A stretch of DNA of 57,235 bases from positions 1 through 57,235 of the forward strand of contig JASKKH010000011.1 of assembly GCA_030154265.1 (NCBI GenBank), read 5' to 3'. The notes beneath the pieces are model-generated. The model had not been told where the DNA came from and searched no databases. It worked only from the letters and a program-made list of their open reading frames with translations. How positions within the stretch are numbered: position 1 is the first letter of the stretch; the number at the start of each line of letters is the position of its first letter. This stretch comes from Clostridia bacterium (GTDB lineage: Bacteria > Bacillota > DSM-521 > Neomoorellales > Neomoorellaceae). Of this stretch, positions 25,958 through 35,612 are shown in pieces. The position numbers and the translations under genes were made by a program.

Positions 25958-27718
25958 TTATTTTAGTCTATATAATATTGCCCCATAATTTGCTTCCAGT
26001 GGAATTTGGATTTTTCCTTCCTTAACTTCAAAATTCCGGTTATTAAGCCCATCATGTAAAGAACAACCTTCCTCTATATCTAGTTCTTTTGCTTCTATTG
26101 TAGCGGTTTGAGGATAATCGCTGGCATTTAAAGCAATGATGATTTTTTCGTCATCTAAACGACGAGCATACGTGTAAACTTCAGCGTTGTCATCAGTTGC
26201 TAAAGGCTGAAAATAACCCTGCCTAAGTGGTTTTAGATTATTTCTTAGGCTAGTTAAACGCCTATATAAAGCGTGGATTTCTTTGTTCCATACTTCTGAG
26301 TTCCATGGCATGGTGCGCCTACAGTCAGGATCGGCTCCACCTGTCATTCCCACTTCATCTCCATAGTATATCATGGGAGCCCCTTGATAGGTAAATTGTA
26401 GAATCAATGCGGGTCTAAGGTGAATAATAGCTTCCTCATAACTACCCGAGTGACCATTAATACCTGATAAACCTTCCTGGAAGGCAGTAATTATTCTAGC
26501 GGTATCATGACTACCCATTAGGTTTAGCATAGCAAAATTAGCGGCTTCAGGATAACGAAGACGAATTAAGCCTAATAGGAAATCCAGGGTGGATATAGGG
26601 AAACGTCGACGAGCAAAATAGTTTAGTACCAGGTCCCTGAATAAGTAATTCATAACAGCGTCAAAGTGTTTCCCTTTAAGCCAGAATCGGGCATCATGCC
26701 AAATTTCACCGACGATGTAGGCTTCAGGGTTAGTTTCTTTAACTTCTTGGCGAAATTCAACCCAGAAAGTTGGTTCTATTTCGTTAGGAACATCTAAACG
26801 CCAACCATCTATTCCGGCTTCTCGTAGCCAGTATGTTCCTACTGAAAGCAGGTACTTACGTACCTCAGGATTTGTGGCTTTTAGCTTGGGTAAGCTTGGA
26901 ATGTTCCACCAACATTCATAGTTAGCGTGTGGTGAACTTCTGACGGGGAATTCACGAAAATAGTACCAGTCCTTATAGCGTGAGTTGGCTCCATTTAAAA
27001 CTGCATCTTTAAAAGCAAAAAAGTCTGTTCCAGTGTGGTTAAAAACCCCATCTAAGATTATATGCATATTTGCTGACTTTAGGGAATTTACCAGGTGTCG
27101 TAAAGTTGATTTATCCCCTAAAGCCGGATCTATTTTCATGTAATCACTAGTATTGTATCGATGATTAGAAGGTGAAGCAAATATAGGGTTTAGCCATAGT
27201 GCATTAACTCCTAGATATTTTAAATAGGGTATTTTGGCTTCAATACCCTCAAGGTCACCACCAAAAAAATTATCAAAAGTAGGTTTTTCACCCCAGGATT
27301 GAGTTCCGGGGGGGTCATTTTTTGGATTACCGTTATAAAAACGATCAGGGAATATTTGGTAAAAGATAGCATCATAAATCCAGTCTGGGGTGTTGAAGAT
27401 ATCCTCAGAAGACCACTTATAAGAAAACGGCTGACTGGTTTTGCTATATGTGGATTTCAAAAGATATGATGAGTTCTTATTTTCTTGTATTTTGAAAAAA
27501 TAACGGCATTGCCAAGGCTTAGATAGCTCGATCTCAGTTTGATAGTAAAAATAATGGGGAGTGCGAGCGTATAAATACATTGGAGCTGTCTTAAGGGATT
27601 TATCCTCATATATAACCTGACAGGTTTGTTTGTCGCGATAAAGAGTCTTAAGGCGTAATAGAAGTTTGTTGGGGGCTAAAGGCTGACAGAAACGTAGCGT
27701 AGGTTGGTGGTAAAACAA
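25958..27718 (-). CDS. GH13 alpha-amylase family enzyme, neopullulanase/cyclomaltodextrinase-like
   Basis: 586 residues. An N-terminal beta domain (1-105) precedes a GH13 barrel: YQIFPDRF near 120, DGVFNHTG at 223-230, the nucleophile D309 in GWRLDVPNE, the acid/base E338 in VGEIWHD and the third carboxylate D405 in GSHDTAR, followed by a C-terminal beta domain. No signal peptide, so it acts on maltodextrins or cyclodextrins in the cytoplasm. The start is TTG at 27718 with AAGGAGGAATTAGG before it. It is divergent from the branching-enzyme/phosphorylase operon and likely supplies or trims its substrates. Confidence 0.9.
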   Translation of the reverse strand: MFYHQPTLRFCQPLAPNKLLLRLKTLYRDKQTCQVIYEDKSLKTAPMYLYARTPHYFYYQTEIELSKPWQCRYFFKIQENKNSSYLLKSTYSKTSQPFSYKWSSEDIFNTPDWIYDAIFYQIFPDRFYNGNPKNDPPGTQSWGEKPTFDNFFGGDLEGIEAKIPYLKYLGVNALWLNPIFASPSNHRYNTSDYMKIDPALGDKSTLRHLVNSLKSANMHIILDGVFNHTGTDFFAFKDAVLNGANSRYKDWYYFREFPVRSSPHANYECWWNIPSLPKLKATNPEVRKYLLSVGTYWLREAGIDGWRLDVPNEIEPTFWVEFRQEVKETNPEAYIVGEIWHDARFWLKGKHFDAVMNYLFRDLVLNYFARRRFPISTLDFLLGLIRLRYPEAANFAMLNLMGSHDTARIITAFQEGLSGINGHSGSYEEAIIHLRPALILQFTYQGAPMIYYGDEVGMTGGADPDCRRTMPWNSEVWNKEIHALYRRLTSLRNNLKPLRQGYFQPLATDDNAEVYTYARRLDDEKIIIALNASDYPQTATIEAKELDIEEGCSLHDGLNNRNFEVKEGKIQIPLEANYGAILYRLK

Positions 27719-28106
27719 ACCTAATTCCTCCTTAATGAATTGGCTATTCTAAATTTTATGCCAAAAGTCCAATATTAGCCTTGCCTTTTATCTTATAAAT
27801 TATCATCTTACATAAACTTACCTACATAGAAATGTTTATTTTATATACCAGTTCTTTTATGAAAGATATCAGAATAAGTATAGAGGAGAATTTTATTTGT
27901 ATTAACTAGGAGGTATACCAAAATTTAACAAAAAATTAATTTATAATGATTGACTATATCTTATATATATGATATAAGTTAGAATTAGCTATATTTTATA
28001 TATATGATATAAGTTAGAATTAGCTATATTTTACAAAAATTACTATTAAAGTAATAGTAATACATATTGCATTGGGTACTATTTAAGAGAGGAAGTTGAC
28101 CCTAAT
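27719..28106. other. divergent AT-rich control region of the glucan genes
   Basis: 388 bases between the GH13 gene and the DUF4912 operon. It must hold both promoters. It contains a 35-base tandem duplication (separate entry) and an orphan AGGAGG near 27909 with no gene behind it. Confidence 0.5.
27954..28033 (+). repeat. 35-bp tandem repeat, two full units and a partial third
   Basis: Units 27954-27988 and 27989-28023 are identical except one base (TATATC / TATATT), followed by 10 bases of a third. Each contains a near-palindrome TTATATATATGATATAA. It lies about 75-150 bases ahead of the glucan operon, so it may be a doubled operator or simply an AT-rich promoter duplication. Confidence 0.8.
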
Positions 28107-28541
28107 ATGTTTTTCAATTATCAACAGAATGCTTTAGTTTGTTTGCCACAAGACTTACATTGTCTTTATGTCTATTGGGACTTTACACCGGGGAGGTTAG
28201 ATACCTTAAAAGATTTTTTGAGTTATGTCCATCCTAATATGACTTTAGCAATCCGCTTAATGAGAGATAACAAAACATTACTAGAGAAAAAAATAGATAT
28301 AAATGATTTAGAGTATGGTGGTTGTTATTTTGGCAACCTGGAAAATAAAAATAACTATTATGTTGAATTGGGAGCAAAAGCTCCTGATGGAAAGTTTGTA
28401 TTGCTTTATCGTACTCAAGAAATTAATATGCAACCCTTAGAAAGAGATGATGAGTCTAAACCTAGCGAAGATTTGATGCCGATATTTGAATGGATAATTT
28501 CTGATAATCAACAACCTTTCAGTAATTTTAGCTGGTCCTAA
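28107..28541 (+). CDS. DUF4912 family protein
   Basis: 144 residues. It starts with LVCLPQDLHCLYVYWDFTPG, the typical DUF4912 opening in which a short beta domain begins with a D(P/L)xxLYxYW block; the rest is a beta-sandwich-like sequence with YYVELGAKAPDGKFVLLYRT. These proteins are repeatedly found just before GH57 branching enzymes, as here (15 bases upstream), and I infer a carbohydrate-binding or accessory role. No catalytic residues are seen. First gene of the glucan operon; AGAGAGGAAG precedes the ATG. Confidence 0.8.
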   Translation: MFFNYQQNALVCLPQDLHCLYVYWDFTPGRLDTLKDFLSYVHPNMTLAIRLMRDNKTLLEKKIDINDLEYGGCYFGNLENKNNYYVELGAKAPDGKFVLLYRTQEINMQPLERDDESKPSEDLMPIFEWIISDNQQPFSNFSWS

Positions 28542-28556
28542 AGGAGTCGTTTTATT

Positions 28557-31367
28557 ATGATTATGCAAAATAAAGAAGATAATAAGTTGGGTTATGTTGC
28601 CTTACTTTTACATGCTCATTTACCCTTTGTCCGTAACATGGAATCATACATAAGTCTTGAAGAAAAATGGTTATATGAAGCGATTACTGAGACATATTTA
28701 CCTCTTATTATAAGTTGGGAACGGTTAGCAAAAGAAGGGGTAGATTTTAAACTTAACTTATCTTTATCACCTACATTAATAAGTATGCTAATGGATCCGA
28801 GGCTAAACGAACGTTATGGTCGCTATTTGAATAACCTGAGGGAACTTGCTGAACGGGAAAGGGGACGGACTTTTGATGACCCTTTATTTTATCCCGTGGT
28901 AAGTCGTTATCACCAAAGGTTCGAAGAAATTCATGATTATTTTAATGATTATCAGGGGGATTTACTTGCCCCACTGAAACGCCTTAAAAAGCAGGGATTT
29001 TTAGAGATAATAACAACATGTGCTACCCACGGATATTTACCTTTAATGTTAAACAAGGAAGCTTGGAAAGCTCAGGTGCAGGTGGCTTTAGATTTATTTG
29101 GTGAAGTTTTTGGAGAGCTTCCAATAGGGATGTGGTTACCAGAGTGTGGTTATACCCCGGGTGTTGAAAAGATTTTAGAGGGAGAAGGAATTAAATACTT
29201 TGTCACATCTACTCATGGTTTGTTACAAGCAAAACCTAAACCAAAGGGAGCTGTTTATGCTCCTGCTAAGATTAAGAATAGTAAGGTTTCAGTTTTCGGA
29301 AGAGATTGGGAGACTTCACACCAGGTATGGAGCCGTACAGAGGGTTATCCAGGTGATTTCTCATATAGAGAGTTTTACCGAGATATTGGTTATGACTTAG
29401 ATTTTGCTTATCTGAAACCTTATCTTGTTGGTGGAATTAGAGGCGACACTGGTCTTAAATATTATCGTATTACGGGTAAAACTGATTATAAAGAGCCATA
29501 TGATTGGGATGCAGCTCTAGCTAAAGCAAAAGAACATGCTAGTAACTTTATTTTTAATCGAGAACACCAGTTGGCCCATTGGTCTAAAATTGTTCCAGAG
29601 AAGCCCATTGTGGTTGCACCCTATGATGCGGAATTATTTGGACATTGGTGGTTTGAGGGACCTGACTGGTTAGAAGAGGTTATGCGAATAGCTGCCCAAA
29701 AAACGTCTAAAGTTGGATTAACAATTCTATCAGACTATCTTGAAGAAAATCAGCCTAAAGAAGAGGTAAGTTTAAGTTTTTCCAGTTGGGGGGAAGGCGG
29801 CTATAATCGAGTTTGGTTAAATTCCACAAATGACTGGATGTATACTCACCTACATCGTTCAGAAAAGATAATGGTTGATTTAGCAGAAAGCTGCCTGTCT
29901 CCTACTCCCTTAGAAGAGCGGGCATTAAATCAAGCATGTAGAGAGCTATTACTGGCCCAGAGTAGTGACTGGCCCTTTATTCTTAATAGTCAAACTACTG
30001 TAGATTATGCTAAGAAACGTTTTCAGGGCCACTTGGATAATTTTAATAAGATAGTGAAAGATTATCTAAATAAAACCCTTAAAAACGATTTAATATCAGA
30101 GTTAGAAACCGAGAATAAGATTTTTCCACAAATTGATTTTCGCGTTTTTGGCGCAAATAGAAAAACACCTGTAAAATTGACGGGTATTAATAAAAATAAA
30201 CCAACAGTTATTATGCTAAGTTGGGAATTTCCCCCTAAACATGTTGGTGGATTGGGTATTCATGTTCGTGACCTTTCGGAGGCCTTGGTACGGCAAGGGG
30301 TTGATGTTCATGTCATAACTTTAGCTCCTGGCGAAAGGTCTTTCTCCAAAGTGGAAAAAGGCGTTGGTATTCATTATTTAGCAACTTACCAGCAACCCGA
30401 GAAGGAAATTGATTTTCTGTCCTGGATTTTACAATTAAACCTTGTAATGACTGAATTCGGGCGGAAACTAATTACTTTCTGTCAATCAAATCAAATAATT
30501 ATCCATGCTCATGATTGGCTTGTAGCTTATGCTGCCCAAGAACTAAAAAAAGCGTTTAACTTACCACTTATTGCTACAATCCATGCCACAGAATATGGAC
30601 GTAATAAAGGTCTTCATAATGAAACAAATAAGGCTATACACCATATAGAGCAGGAATTGGTGAATAAAGCTGAAAAAGTAATTTGTTGTAGTCGCTATAT
30701 GAAGGAAGAAGTTGAGCGTCTTTTTAAGCCTGCTCTGTCTAAGGTCAAGGTTATTCCTAATGCAGTTCGACCAATAGATGATATAACCAGGACAAATAAT
30801 AATCATAATATCCTTTTTGTAGGACGTCTGGTAATAGAAAAAGGAGTCCAAACTTTAATTGAGGCCTTTTCCAGACTTGTTAGCTTTTATCCCGAAGCAC
30901 GTCTTACGATTGCGGGTGATGGCCCTTATGGCAAGGAACTGAAAAATTTAGTTAACAGTTTAGGTATTAATAATCTGGTTCAGTTTACGGGTTTTGTTTC
31001 AGAAGGAGAGCGCAATCAACTTTTAGCTCGTAGTTGTATGGCTGTTTTCCCCAGTCTTTATGAACCTTTTGGAATTGTTGCTTTAGAGGCCATGGCTGCT
31101 GGCTTACCAGTTATTGTTTCCCGTACGGGAGGATTTGCTGATTTTGTTGAAGATGGTTTGAGCGGATTGTTTTTTGAGCCTGGAAATGTGGAAGACTTGA
31201 CACGTTGCTTGGTTAGTATTTTCCAGGATCCTATTTTGGCAGAAAAATTAAGCATTTACGGTCAAGAGAAAGTTATGAAGGAATTTACCTGGGAAGCCGT
31301 AGCCTGCCAAACTCTCTCGCTTTACCAGGAAACTAAAACGCGGAAAGATTATATGACAGCCAGTTAA
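28557..31367 (+). CDS. GH57 1,4-alpha-glucan branching enzyme fused to GT4 glycosyltransferase
   Basis: 936 residues with two enzymes in one chain. Residues about 10-530 are a GH57 branching enzyme: HAHLPFVR at 19-26, the nucleophile E196 in WLPECGYTPG, D357 in APYDAELFGHWWFEGP, and a C-terminal DUF1957 helical part. Residues about 548-930 are a GT4 GT-B glycosyltransferase: MLSWEFPPKHVGGLGIHVRD, GRLVIEKGVQTLIEAF, and the E-x7-E motif in YEPFGIVALEAMAAG. The second half probably extends alpha-glucan (glycogen-synthase-like) or makes maltose-1-phosphate; its donor cannot be told. The fusion would place chain extension and branching together. Between DUF4912 and glucan phosphorylase, spacing 15 and 14 bases. 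Confidence 0.9.
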   Translation: MIMQNKEDNKLGYVALLLHAHLPFVRNMESYISLEEKWLYEAITETYLPLIISWERLAKEGVDFKLNLSLSPTLISMLMDPRLNERYGRYLNNLRELAERERGRTFDDPLFYPVVSRYHQRFEEIHDYFNDYQGDLLAPLKRLKKQGFLEIITTCATHGYLPLMLNKEAWKAQVQVALDLFGEVFGELPIGMWLPECGYTPGVEKILEGEGIKYFVTSTHGLLQAKPKPKGAVYAPAKIKNSKVSVFGRDWETSHQVWSRTEGYPGDFSYREFYRDIGYDLDFAYLKPYLVGGIRGDTGLKYYRITGKTDYKEPYDWDAALAKAKEHASNFIFNREHQLAHWSKIVPEKPIVVAPYDAELFGHWWFEGPDWLEEVMRIAAQKTSKVGLTILSDYLEENQPKEEVSLSFSSWGEGGYNRVWLNSTNDWMYTHLHRSEKIMVDLAESCLSPTPLEERALNQACRELLLAQSSDWPFILNSQTTVDYAKKRFQGHLDNFNKIVKDYLNKTLKNDLISELETENKIFPQIDFRVFGANRKTPVKLTGINKNKPTVIMLSWEFPPKHVGGLGIHVRDLSEALVRQGVDVHVITLAPGERSFSKVEKGVGIHYLATYQQPEKEIDFLSWILQLNLVMTEFGRKLITFCQSNQIIIHAHDWLVAYAAQELKKAFNLPLIATIHATEYGRNKGLHNETNKAIHHIEQELVNKAEKVICCSRYMKEEVERLFKPALSKVKVIPNAVRPIDDITRTNNNHNILFVGRLVIEKGVQTLIEAFSRLVSFYPEARLTIAGDGPYGKELKNLVNSLGINNLVQFTGFVSEGERNQLLARSCMAVFPSLYEPFGIVALEAMAAGLPVIVSRTGGFADFVEDGLSGLFFEPGNVEDLTRCLVSIFQDPILAEKLSIYGQEKVMKEFTWEAVACQTLSLYQETKTRKDYMTAS

Positions 31368-31381
31368 AAGGAGAGAAAATA

Positions 31382-33928
31382 ATGCATCCAGCTCATATCT
31401 TTTTTGTTCAACCGCGATTACCGGAAGTTTTACAACCTCTTAGAGTTCTGGGCTATGACCTATATTGGCATGATAACCTGGAAACAGAGGCTCTTTTTTG
31501 TGATTTAGACCCTGTTCTCTGGGAAAAATGTGGACATAATCCTGTAATGTTGCTGCGCCAGATACCAGATAAAAGGTTAAAGGATGTGGCAGCGAATGAT
31601 AAGTATGTAGGTCAATTAAATTGGATTTGGGATAAATATCAATTTCATCACAAAGAAACTATATCTTTATCCAAGTATGGTTTGGCTAAAGATACAGTAA
31701 TTGCTTATTTTTCTGCTGAGTTTGGTTTAGCCCAGGCTTTACCCATGTATTCTGGTGGACTTGGTATTCTTGCAGGTGATCATTTAAAGTCAGCAAGTGA
31801 TTTAAACTTACCCCTGGTTGGTGTAGGGCTTTTATATAAACAAGGTTATTTTCATCAACGTCTTGATAAACACGGCTGGCAACAAGAGATATACCCTGAC
31901 TATAATTTTTATGACCTTCCATTAAAATTGGTAACAAATGATGATGGTAGTCCAAAAACCATTAAGTTAAATTTTCCTGAACGCCTAGTTACAGTTCAAA
32001 TCTGGCGTGTCAAGGTTGGTAGAATTACTCTTTATCTTTTAGATACTAATTGTCCTGAAAATAATGAAGCTGATAAAAGTATTACCGATGTACTATATGG
32101 GGGCGATAAAGAAAAGCGTATTCAGCAGGAAATAGTCTTGGGTATTGGTGGCATGAGGGCCCTTGAAGCCTTGGGTATTGAAGAGACCATATGTCACTTA
32201 AATGAAGGTCATTCTGCATTCTTAGGGCTGGAACGTATTAAGCAGTTAAGGGAAAAATATAATCTTGATTTTGCATCAGCCCGGGAATTGGCATCCAGTG
32301 GTAATATTTTCACTACTCATACACCAGTACCAGCAGGCATAGATGTATTTCCAATTTACCTGATAGATAAGTATTTAACACACTATTACCAATCATTAGG
32401 GCTTTCTCGCAACGAATTTTTATCCTTAGGAAGACAGGATCCCTATAATCAACAGGAAGAGTTTAATATGGCAGTATTGGCTCTTCGCCTTTCATCATGG
32501 GCCAATGGAGTAAGTAAACTTCATGGTCAAACTGCCCGTCGGATGTGGCAAGGGCTTTGGCCGGAACTTCCATTAGAAGAAACACCAATAACCTCCATTA
32601 CCAACGGCATACATGTTCCTACTTGGATTGGGGGTAGGATGGCGGCTTTATATGAGAAGTATCTTGGTTCTGATTGGAGAGAAAATGCCTCTAATGAAAA
32701 AAGCTGGGATGGTTTAGATGAGATACCTGATGAAGAATTATGGATGGCCCATGAAAAACAAAGAGAAGATTTATTAAGATTTGTTCAAGAAAGATTAACC
32801 AATCAGTCTGAAGTAACAGCTGCAGATCGAGCAGAAATTACAGCTGCCGGAAGACTTGATCCTAAAGCTTTGACCATCGGTTTTGCTCGCCGTTTTGCAA
32901 CATACAAGCGACCTAATTTACTTTTCTATGATATGGAACGTTTAGCTGGCATACTGCGAAATTCTAAACGGCCGGTTCAGTTTGTATTTGCAGGAAAAGC
33001 CCATCCAAGAGATGACAATGGTAAAAAGTTAATTCAACAAATTATAAATTATAGCCGCCAGTTTGAATTTCAGTCCAAAATATTCTTTATCGAGGATTAT
33101 GACATAAATGCCGCTCGCCATATGATTCAAGGGGTTGATGTATGGTTGGCTAACCCACGCCGCCCCCTTGAAGCCAGTGCTACAAGTGGGATGAAAGCGG
33201 TTATAAATGGGGCACTTCATGTTTCTACCCTAGATGGCTGGTGGGCAGAGGCTTATAGTCCAGAATTAGGCTGGGCTATTGGTAATGGTGAGATTTATAA
33301 TGATTTAGATTACCAGGACCATATTGAAGCCCAATACCTGTATAACTTGCTGGAAGACAAGATAATTCCGCTTTTTTATGACCGTGATGACAATGGTTTA
33401 CCTAAAAGTTGGCTAAAAATGATGAGGAAATCAATTAAGACCTTCGCACCAACTTTTAATACCCATCGGATGCTAAATGAATACATTGATAAGTTGTATG
33501 CTCCTGCAAGTCAACTTTATCAAAAACTAGAGGCTAATAACCAAGAAAAAGCTAAAGCTTTGGCAGCTTGGAAGGATAAAATGTATGCTAATTGGTCCCA
33601 GGTTAAGATAGAAAAGATAGAAGATAACCGGGAAAAGGAACTCGAAGTAGGGAATAATATACCTGTTAGAGCGGAAATTTATCTTGGCTTACTGAAACCG
33701 GAGGACGTCAATGTAGAAATTTACTATGGAATGGTTGATGATGGAAATATTATCAAAGGGAATACAGTAAAAATGTATTCTTACCAGCCTCAAGGCGAGG
33801 GTAGGTATGTTTATACTGGGACAATTCCTTGTGATAAATCAGGTCGGCAGGGATATAACTTAAGAATTAAACCCTATCATGAGGATTTGGCTCACCCTTA
33901 CTTAAGTGGATTAATTACATGGGGATAA
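31382..33928 (+). CDS. glgP: alpha-glucan phosphorylase (GT35), long form
   Basis: 848 residues. Residues about 12-100 match the DUF3417 N-terminal extension of the Thermotoga/Mycobacterium-type phosphorylases. The core has AEFGLAQALPMYSGGLGILA, NEGHSAF and the PLP Lys in SATSGMKAVINGALHVS, followed by TLDGWWAEAY. It releases glucose-1-phosphate from alpha-1,4-glucan. It follows the GH57-GT4 gene by 14 bases, so synthesis and breakdown of the polymer share one transcript. AAGGAGAG precedes the ATG. The extra C-terminal part after 740 is beta-rich, as in this subfamily. Confidence 0.93.
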   Translation: MHPAHIFFVQPRLPEVLQPLRVLGYDLYWHDNLETEALFCDLDPVLWEKCGHNPVMLLRQIPDKRLKDVAANDKYVGQLNWIWDKYQFHHKETISLSKYGLAKDTVIAYFSAEFGLAQALPMYSGGLGILAGDHLKSASDLNLPLVGVGLLYKQGYFHQRLDKHGWQQEIYPDYNFYDLPLKLVTNDDGSPKTIKLNFPERLVTVQIWRVKVGRITLYLLDTNCPENNEADKSITDVLYGGDKEKRIQQEIVLGIGGMRALEALGIEETICHLNEGHSAFLGLERIKQLREKYNLDFASARELASSGNIFTTHTPVPAGIDVFPIYLIDKYLTHYYQSLGLSRNEFLSLGRQDPYNQQEEFNMAVLALRLSSWANGVSKLHGQTARRMWQGLWPELPLEETPITSITNGIHVPTWIGGRMAALYEKYLGSDWRENASNEKSWDGLDEIPDEELWMAHEKQREDLLRFVQERLTNQSEVTAADRAEITAAGRLDPKALTIGFARRFATYKRPNLLFYDMERLAGILRNSKRPVQFVFAGKAHPRDDNGKKLIQQIINYSRQFEFQSKIFFIEDYDINAARHMIQGVDVWLANPRRPLEASATSGMKAVINGALHVSTLDGWWAEAYSPELGWAIGNGEIYNDLDYQDHIEAQYLYNLLEDKIIPLFYDRDDNGLPKSWLKMMRKSIKTFAPTFNTHRMLNEYIDKLYAPASQLYQKLEANNQEKAKALAAWKDKMYANWSQVKIEKIEDNREKELEVGNNIPVRAEIYLGLLKPEDVNVEIYYGMVDDGNIIKGNTVKMYSYQPQGEGRYVYTGTIPCDKSGRQGYNLRIKPYHEDLAHPYLSGLITWG

Positions 33929-33944
33929 AAGGAGGGGCAATTAT

Positions 33945-34304
33945 ATGATAGCAAAGGATATCATGAGTACCAATTTAATCATGATTAATGCTAATGCCAA
34001 GATTTATGAGTTAACTAAGTTACTTGCGGATAACCATATTAGTGGTGTTCCTGTGTACGATGAAAGTAATAACGTGGTTGGTATGGTTAGTGAGGCTGAC
34101 CTGATTGGCTTGAAAAATGGAAATTGTGTAAGGGATATTATGAATACCGAAATTGTGGGTGTAGATGTTAATACACCGGTTGAAAAGGTTGCTTCCATTT
34201 TAAATGAAAAAAAGATAAAAAGGGTACCAGTTTATGCTAATGGTAGTGTAGTAGGTATTATCAGTCGAGCAGATATTGTTGCGGCCATGGCTAAGGAATG
34301 TTAG
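33945..34304 (+). CDS. CBS-domain-pair protein
   Basis: 119 residues: two CBS motifs and nothing else. The first has AKDIMSTNLIMINANAKIYE and NHISGVPVYDESNNVVGMVS; the second has VRDIMNTEIVGV and IKRVPVYANGSVVGIISRAD. Such proteins bind adenine nucleotides and sense energy state. It is 16 bases after glgP with its own AAAGGAGGGG, ahead of a terminator, so it ends the glucan operon and may tie it to the adenylate pool (inference). Confidence 0.9.
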   Translation: MIAKDIMSTNLIMINANAKIYELTKLLADNHISGVPVYDESNNVVGMVSEADLIGLKNGNCVRDIMNTEIVGVDVNTPVEKVASILNEKKIKRVPVYANGSVVGIISRADIVAAMAKEC

Positions 34305-34321
34305 ATGATTATGATTATATT

Positions 34322-34355
34322 AAAGGGTTGTGCAGGAGGCACAACCTTTCATTTT
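34322..34355 (+). terminator. terminator of the glucan operon
   Basis: AAAGGGTTGTGC (34322-34333) / GCACAACCTTT (34339-34349) stem with a 5-base loop, then CATTTTG. Confidence 0.8.
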
Positions 34356-34518
34356 GTTCTGATTTAATATCACTCAAAAAAAAAATTACCTTCCTTATAA
34401 AGGCGCATTTATTTGGGTTAATAAATAAGTATTATTCTAAATAAGAATTATGTTTGGAACCTAAGGTTAAATCTAACGTCAGTTAATATTGAAAGAAATA
34501 TTGAGAGGGGGAAAGTTA

Positions 34519-35376
34519 TTGAAAAGGATAATCGTGGCTTTTCTTTTGTTTTTTCTTACAGCTTCTCCAGTCTATGCTATAGACGTAGCAGTTAATGGCA
34601 AACAAGTTAACTTTGATGTTGAACCGAAGGTTCAAGATGGTCGTACATTGATACCCGTACGTTTTGTGGTTGAAAAATTAGGGGCCAGGGTTACGTGGAG
34701 TCCAAGTGCTCAAACTGTTGGCATTTATAAGGGAGACATAAGTATTACCCTTGGAATTGGTTGTAGTATTGCCTATATTAATAATGAACGGTATACGTTA
34801 GAAACACCACCCGTTATAGTCGAGGGGCGCACCCTAGTTCCACTTAGATTTATTTCAGAATATATGGGGGAAAGTGTGGTTTGGGACAAAAATGAGAAAT
34901 TCATCTATATAGGCGATAGACAGCTTCCCTTTGAAACATTTGATGGCAACCGTTGGGTAACAATGGAACAAATTAAAGGCAAATGGTATCTTAAAAGAGA
35001 ATTCCAATATCAGGATTTTGCTGTTATTCAATCAGAAGATGACTATTTAAGTAAGCCTCCACTAAAAACCATTACACCTATTAAACCACCAAAAAATGAT
35101 TATAGTAAGTATCTTGTTTTATGGGCATATCTAGGTGAAGCTTCAACAGGTGGTTATGGTATTCACTTTCAGAAAATAGTTCGAAACGGTGATGTCATTA
35201 CAGTAACCTTACAAAGAATATCTCCAGCACCAGGAGTCATAGTTACCCAGGCATTTAGTTATCCCGAAGAATTTGCTCGTATCGAGCGGTCTTATCTACC
35301 TGAAAAGGGAGTTTTTCGTTTTATAGACCAGGACGGAAAATTACTTAAGACTATAGAATTCAATCAGAATATATAA
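34519..35376 (+). CDS. secreted protein with copper amine oxidase N-terminal-like domains
   Basis: 285 residues. The signal peptide RIIVAFLLFFLTASPVYA is followed by two copper-amine-oxidase N-terminal-like (stalk) repeats: VAVNGKQVNFDVEPKVQDGR with TLIPVRFVVEKLGARVTW, and ERYTLETPPVIVEGRTLVPL with GESVVWDKNEKFIYIG. A C-terminal domain of unknown type follows (GEASTGGYGIHFQKIVR, a pattern seen in protease-complex/PrcB-like domains). The TTG at 34519 is chosen since GAGAGGGGG precedes it; upstream extension lacks a ribosome site. Exported wall-associated protein of unknown role. Confidence 0.8.
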   Translation: MKRIIVAFLLFFLTASPVYAIDVAVNGKQVNFDVEPKVQDGRTLIPVRFVVEKLGARVTWSPSAQTVGIYKGDISITLGIGCSIAYINNERYTLETPPVIVEGRTLVPLRFISEYMGESVVWDKNEKFIYIGDRQLPFETFDGNRWVTMEQIKGKWYLKREFQYQDFAVIQSEDDYLSKPPLKTITPIKPPKNDYSKYLVLWAYLGEASTGGYGIHFQKIVRNGDVITVTLQRISPAPGVIVTQAFSYPEEFARIERSYLPEKGVFRFIDQDGKLLKTIEFNQNI

Positions 35377-35391
35377 GAATACCAATTATAT

Positions 35392-35447
35392 TAACCATGG
35401 ATAAAGATTTTTTTGACTAAAAGGTCGTCCATGGTTATAGTTTTTAG
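35392..35447 (+). terminator. terminator behind the secreted protein gene
   Basis: TAACCATGG (35392-35400) / CCATGGTTA (35429-35437) stem with a long loop, then TAGTTTTT. Confidence 0.6.
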
Positions 35448-35612
35448 AGGTATCCAGGGGTAACTACTATGAACAAATATAGTAAATTTTATAGACAGTT
35501 AATAACCTTTTTAAAATCAGGAATAAATTAAAAAAATAATTAGTGAATAATTAATTTAACTACTAGAAAACATAAAAATACCAGCTATATTGCAGAGAAT
35601 AGGAGGTATTTT

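Noticed and set aside
27954-28033. CRISPR-like array
   Set aside because: The units are directly adjacent without spacers and only two are complete. No cas genes are in the window.
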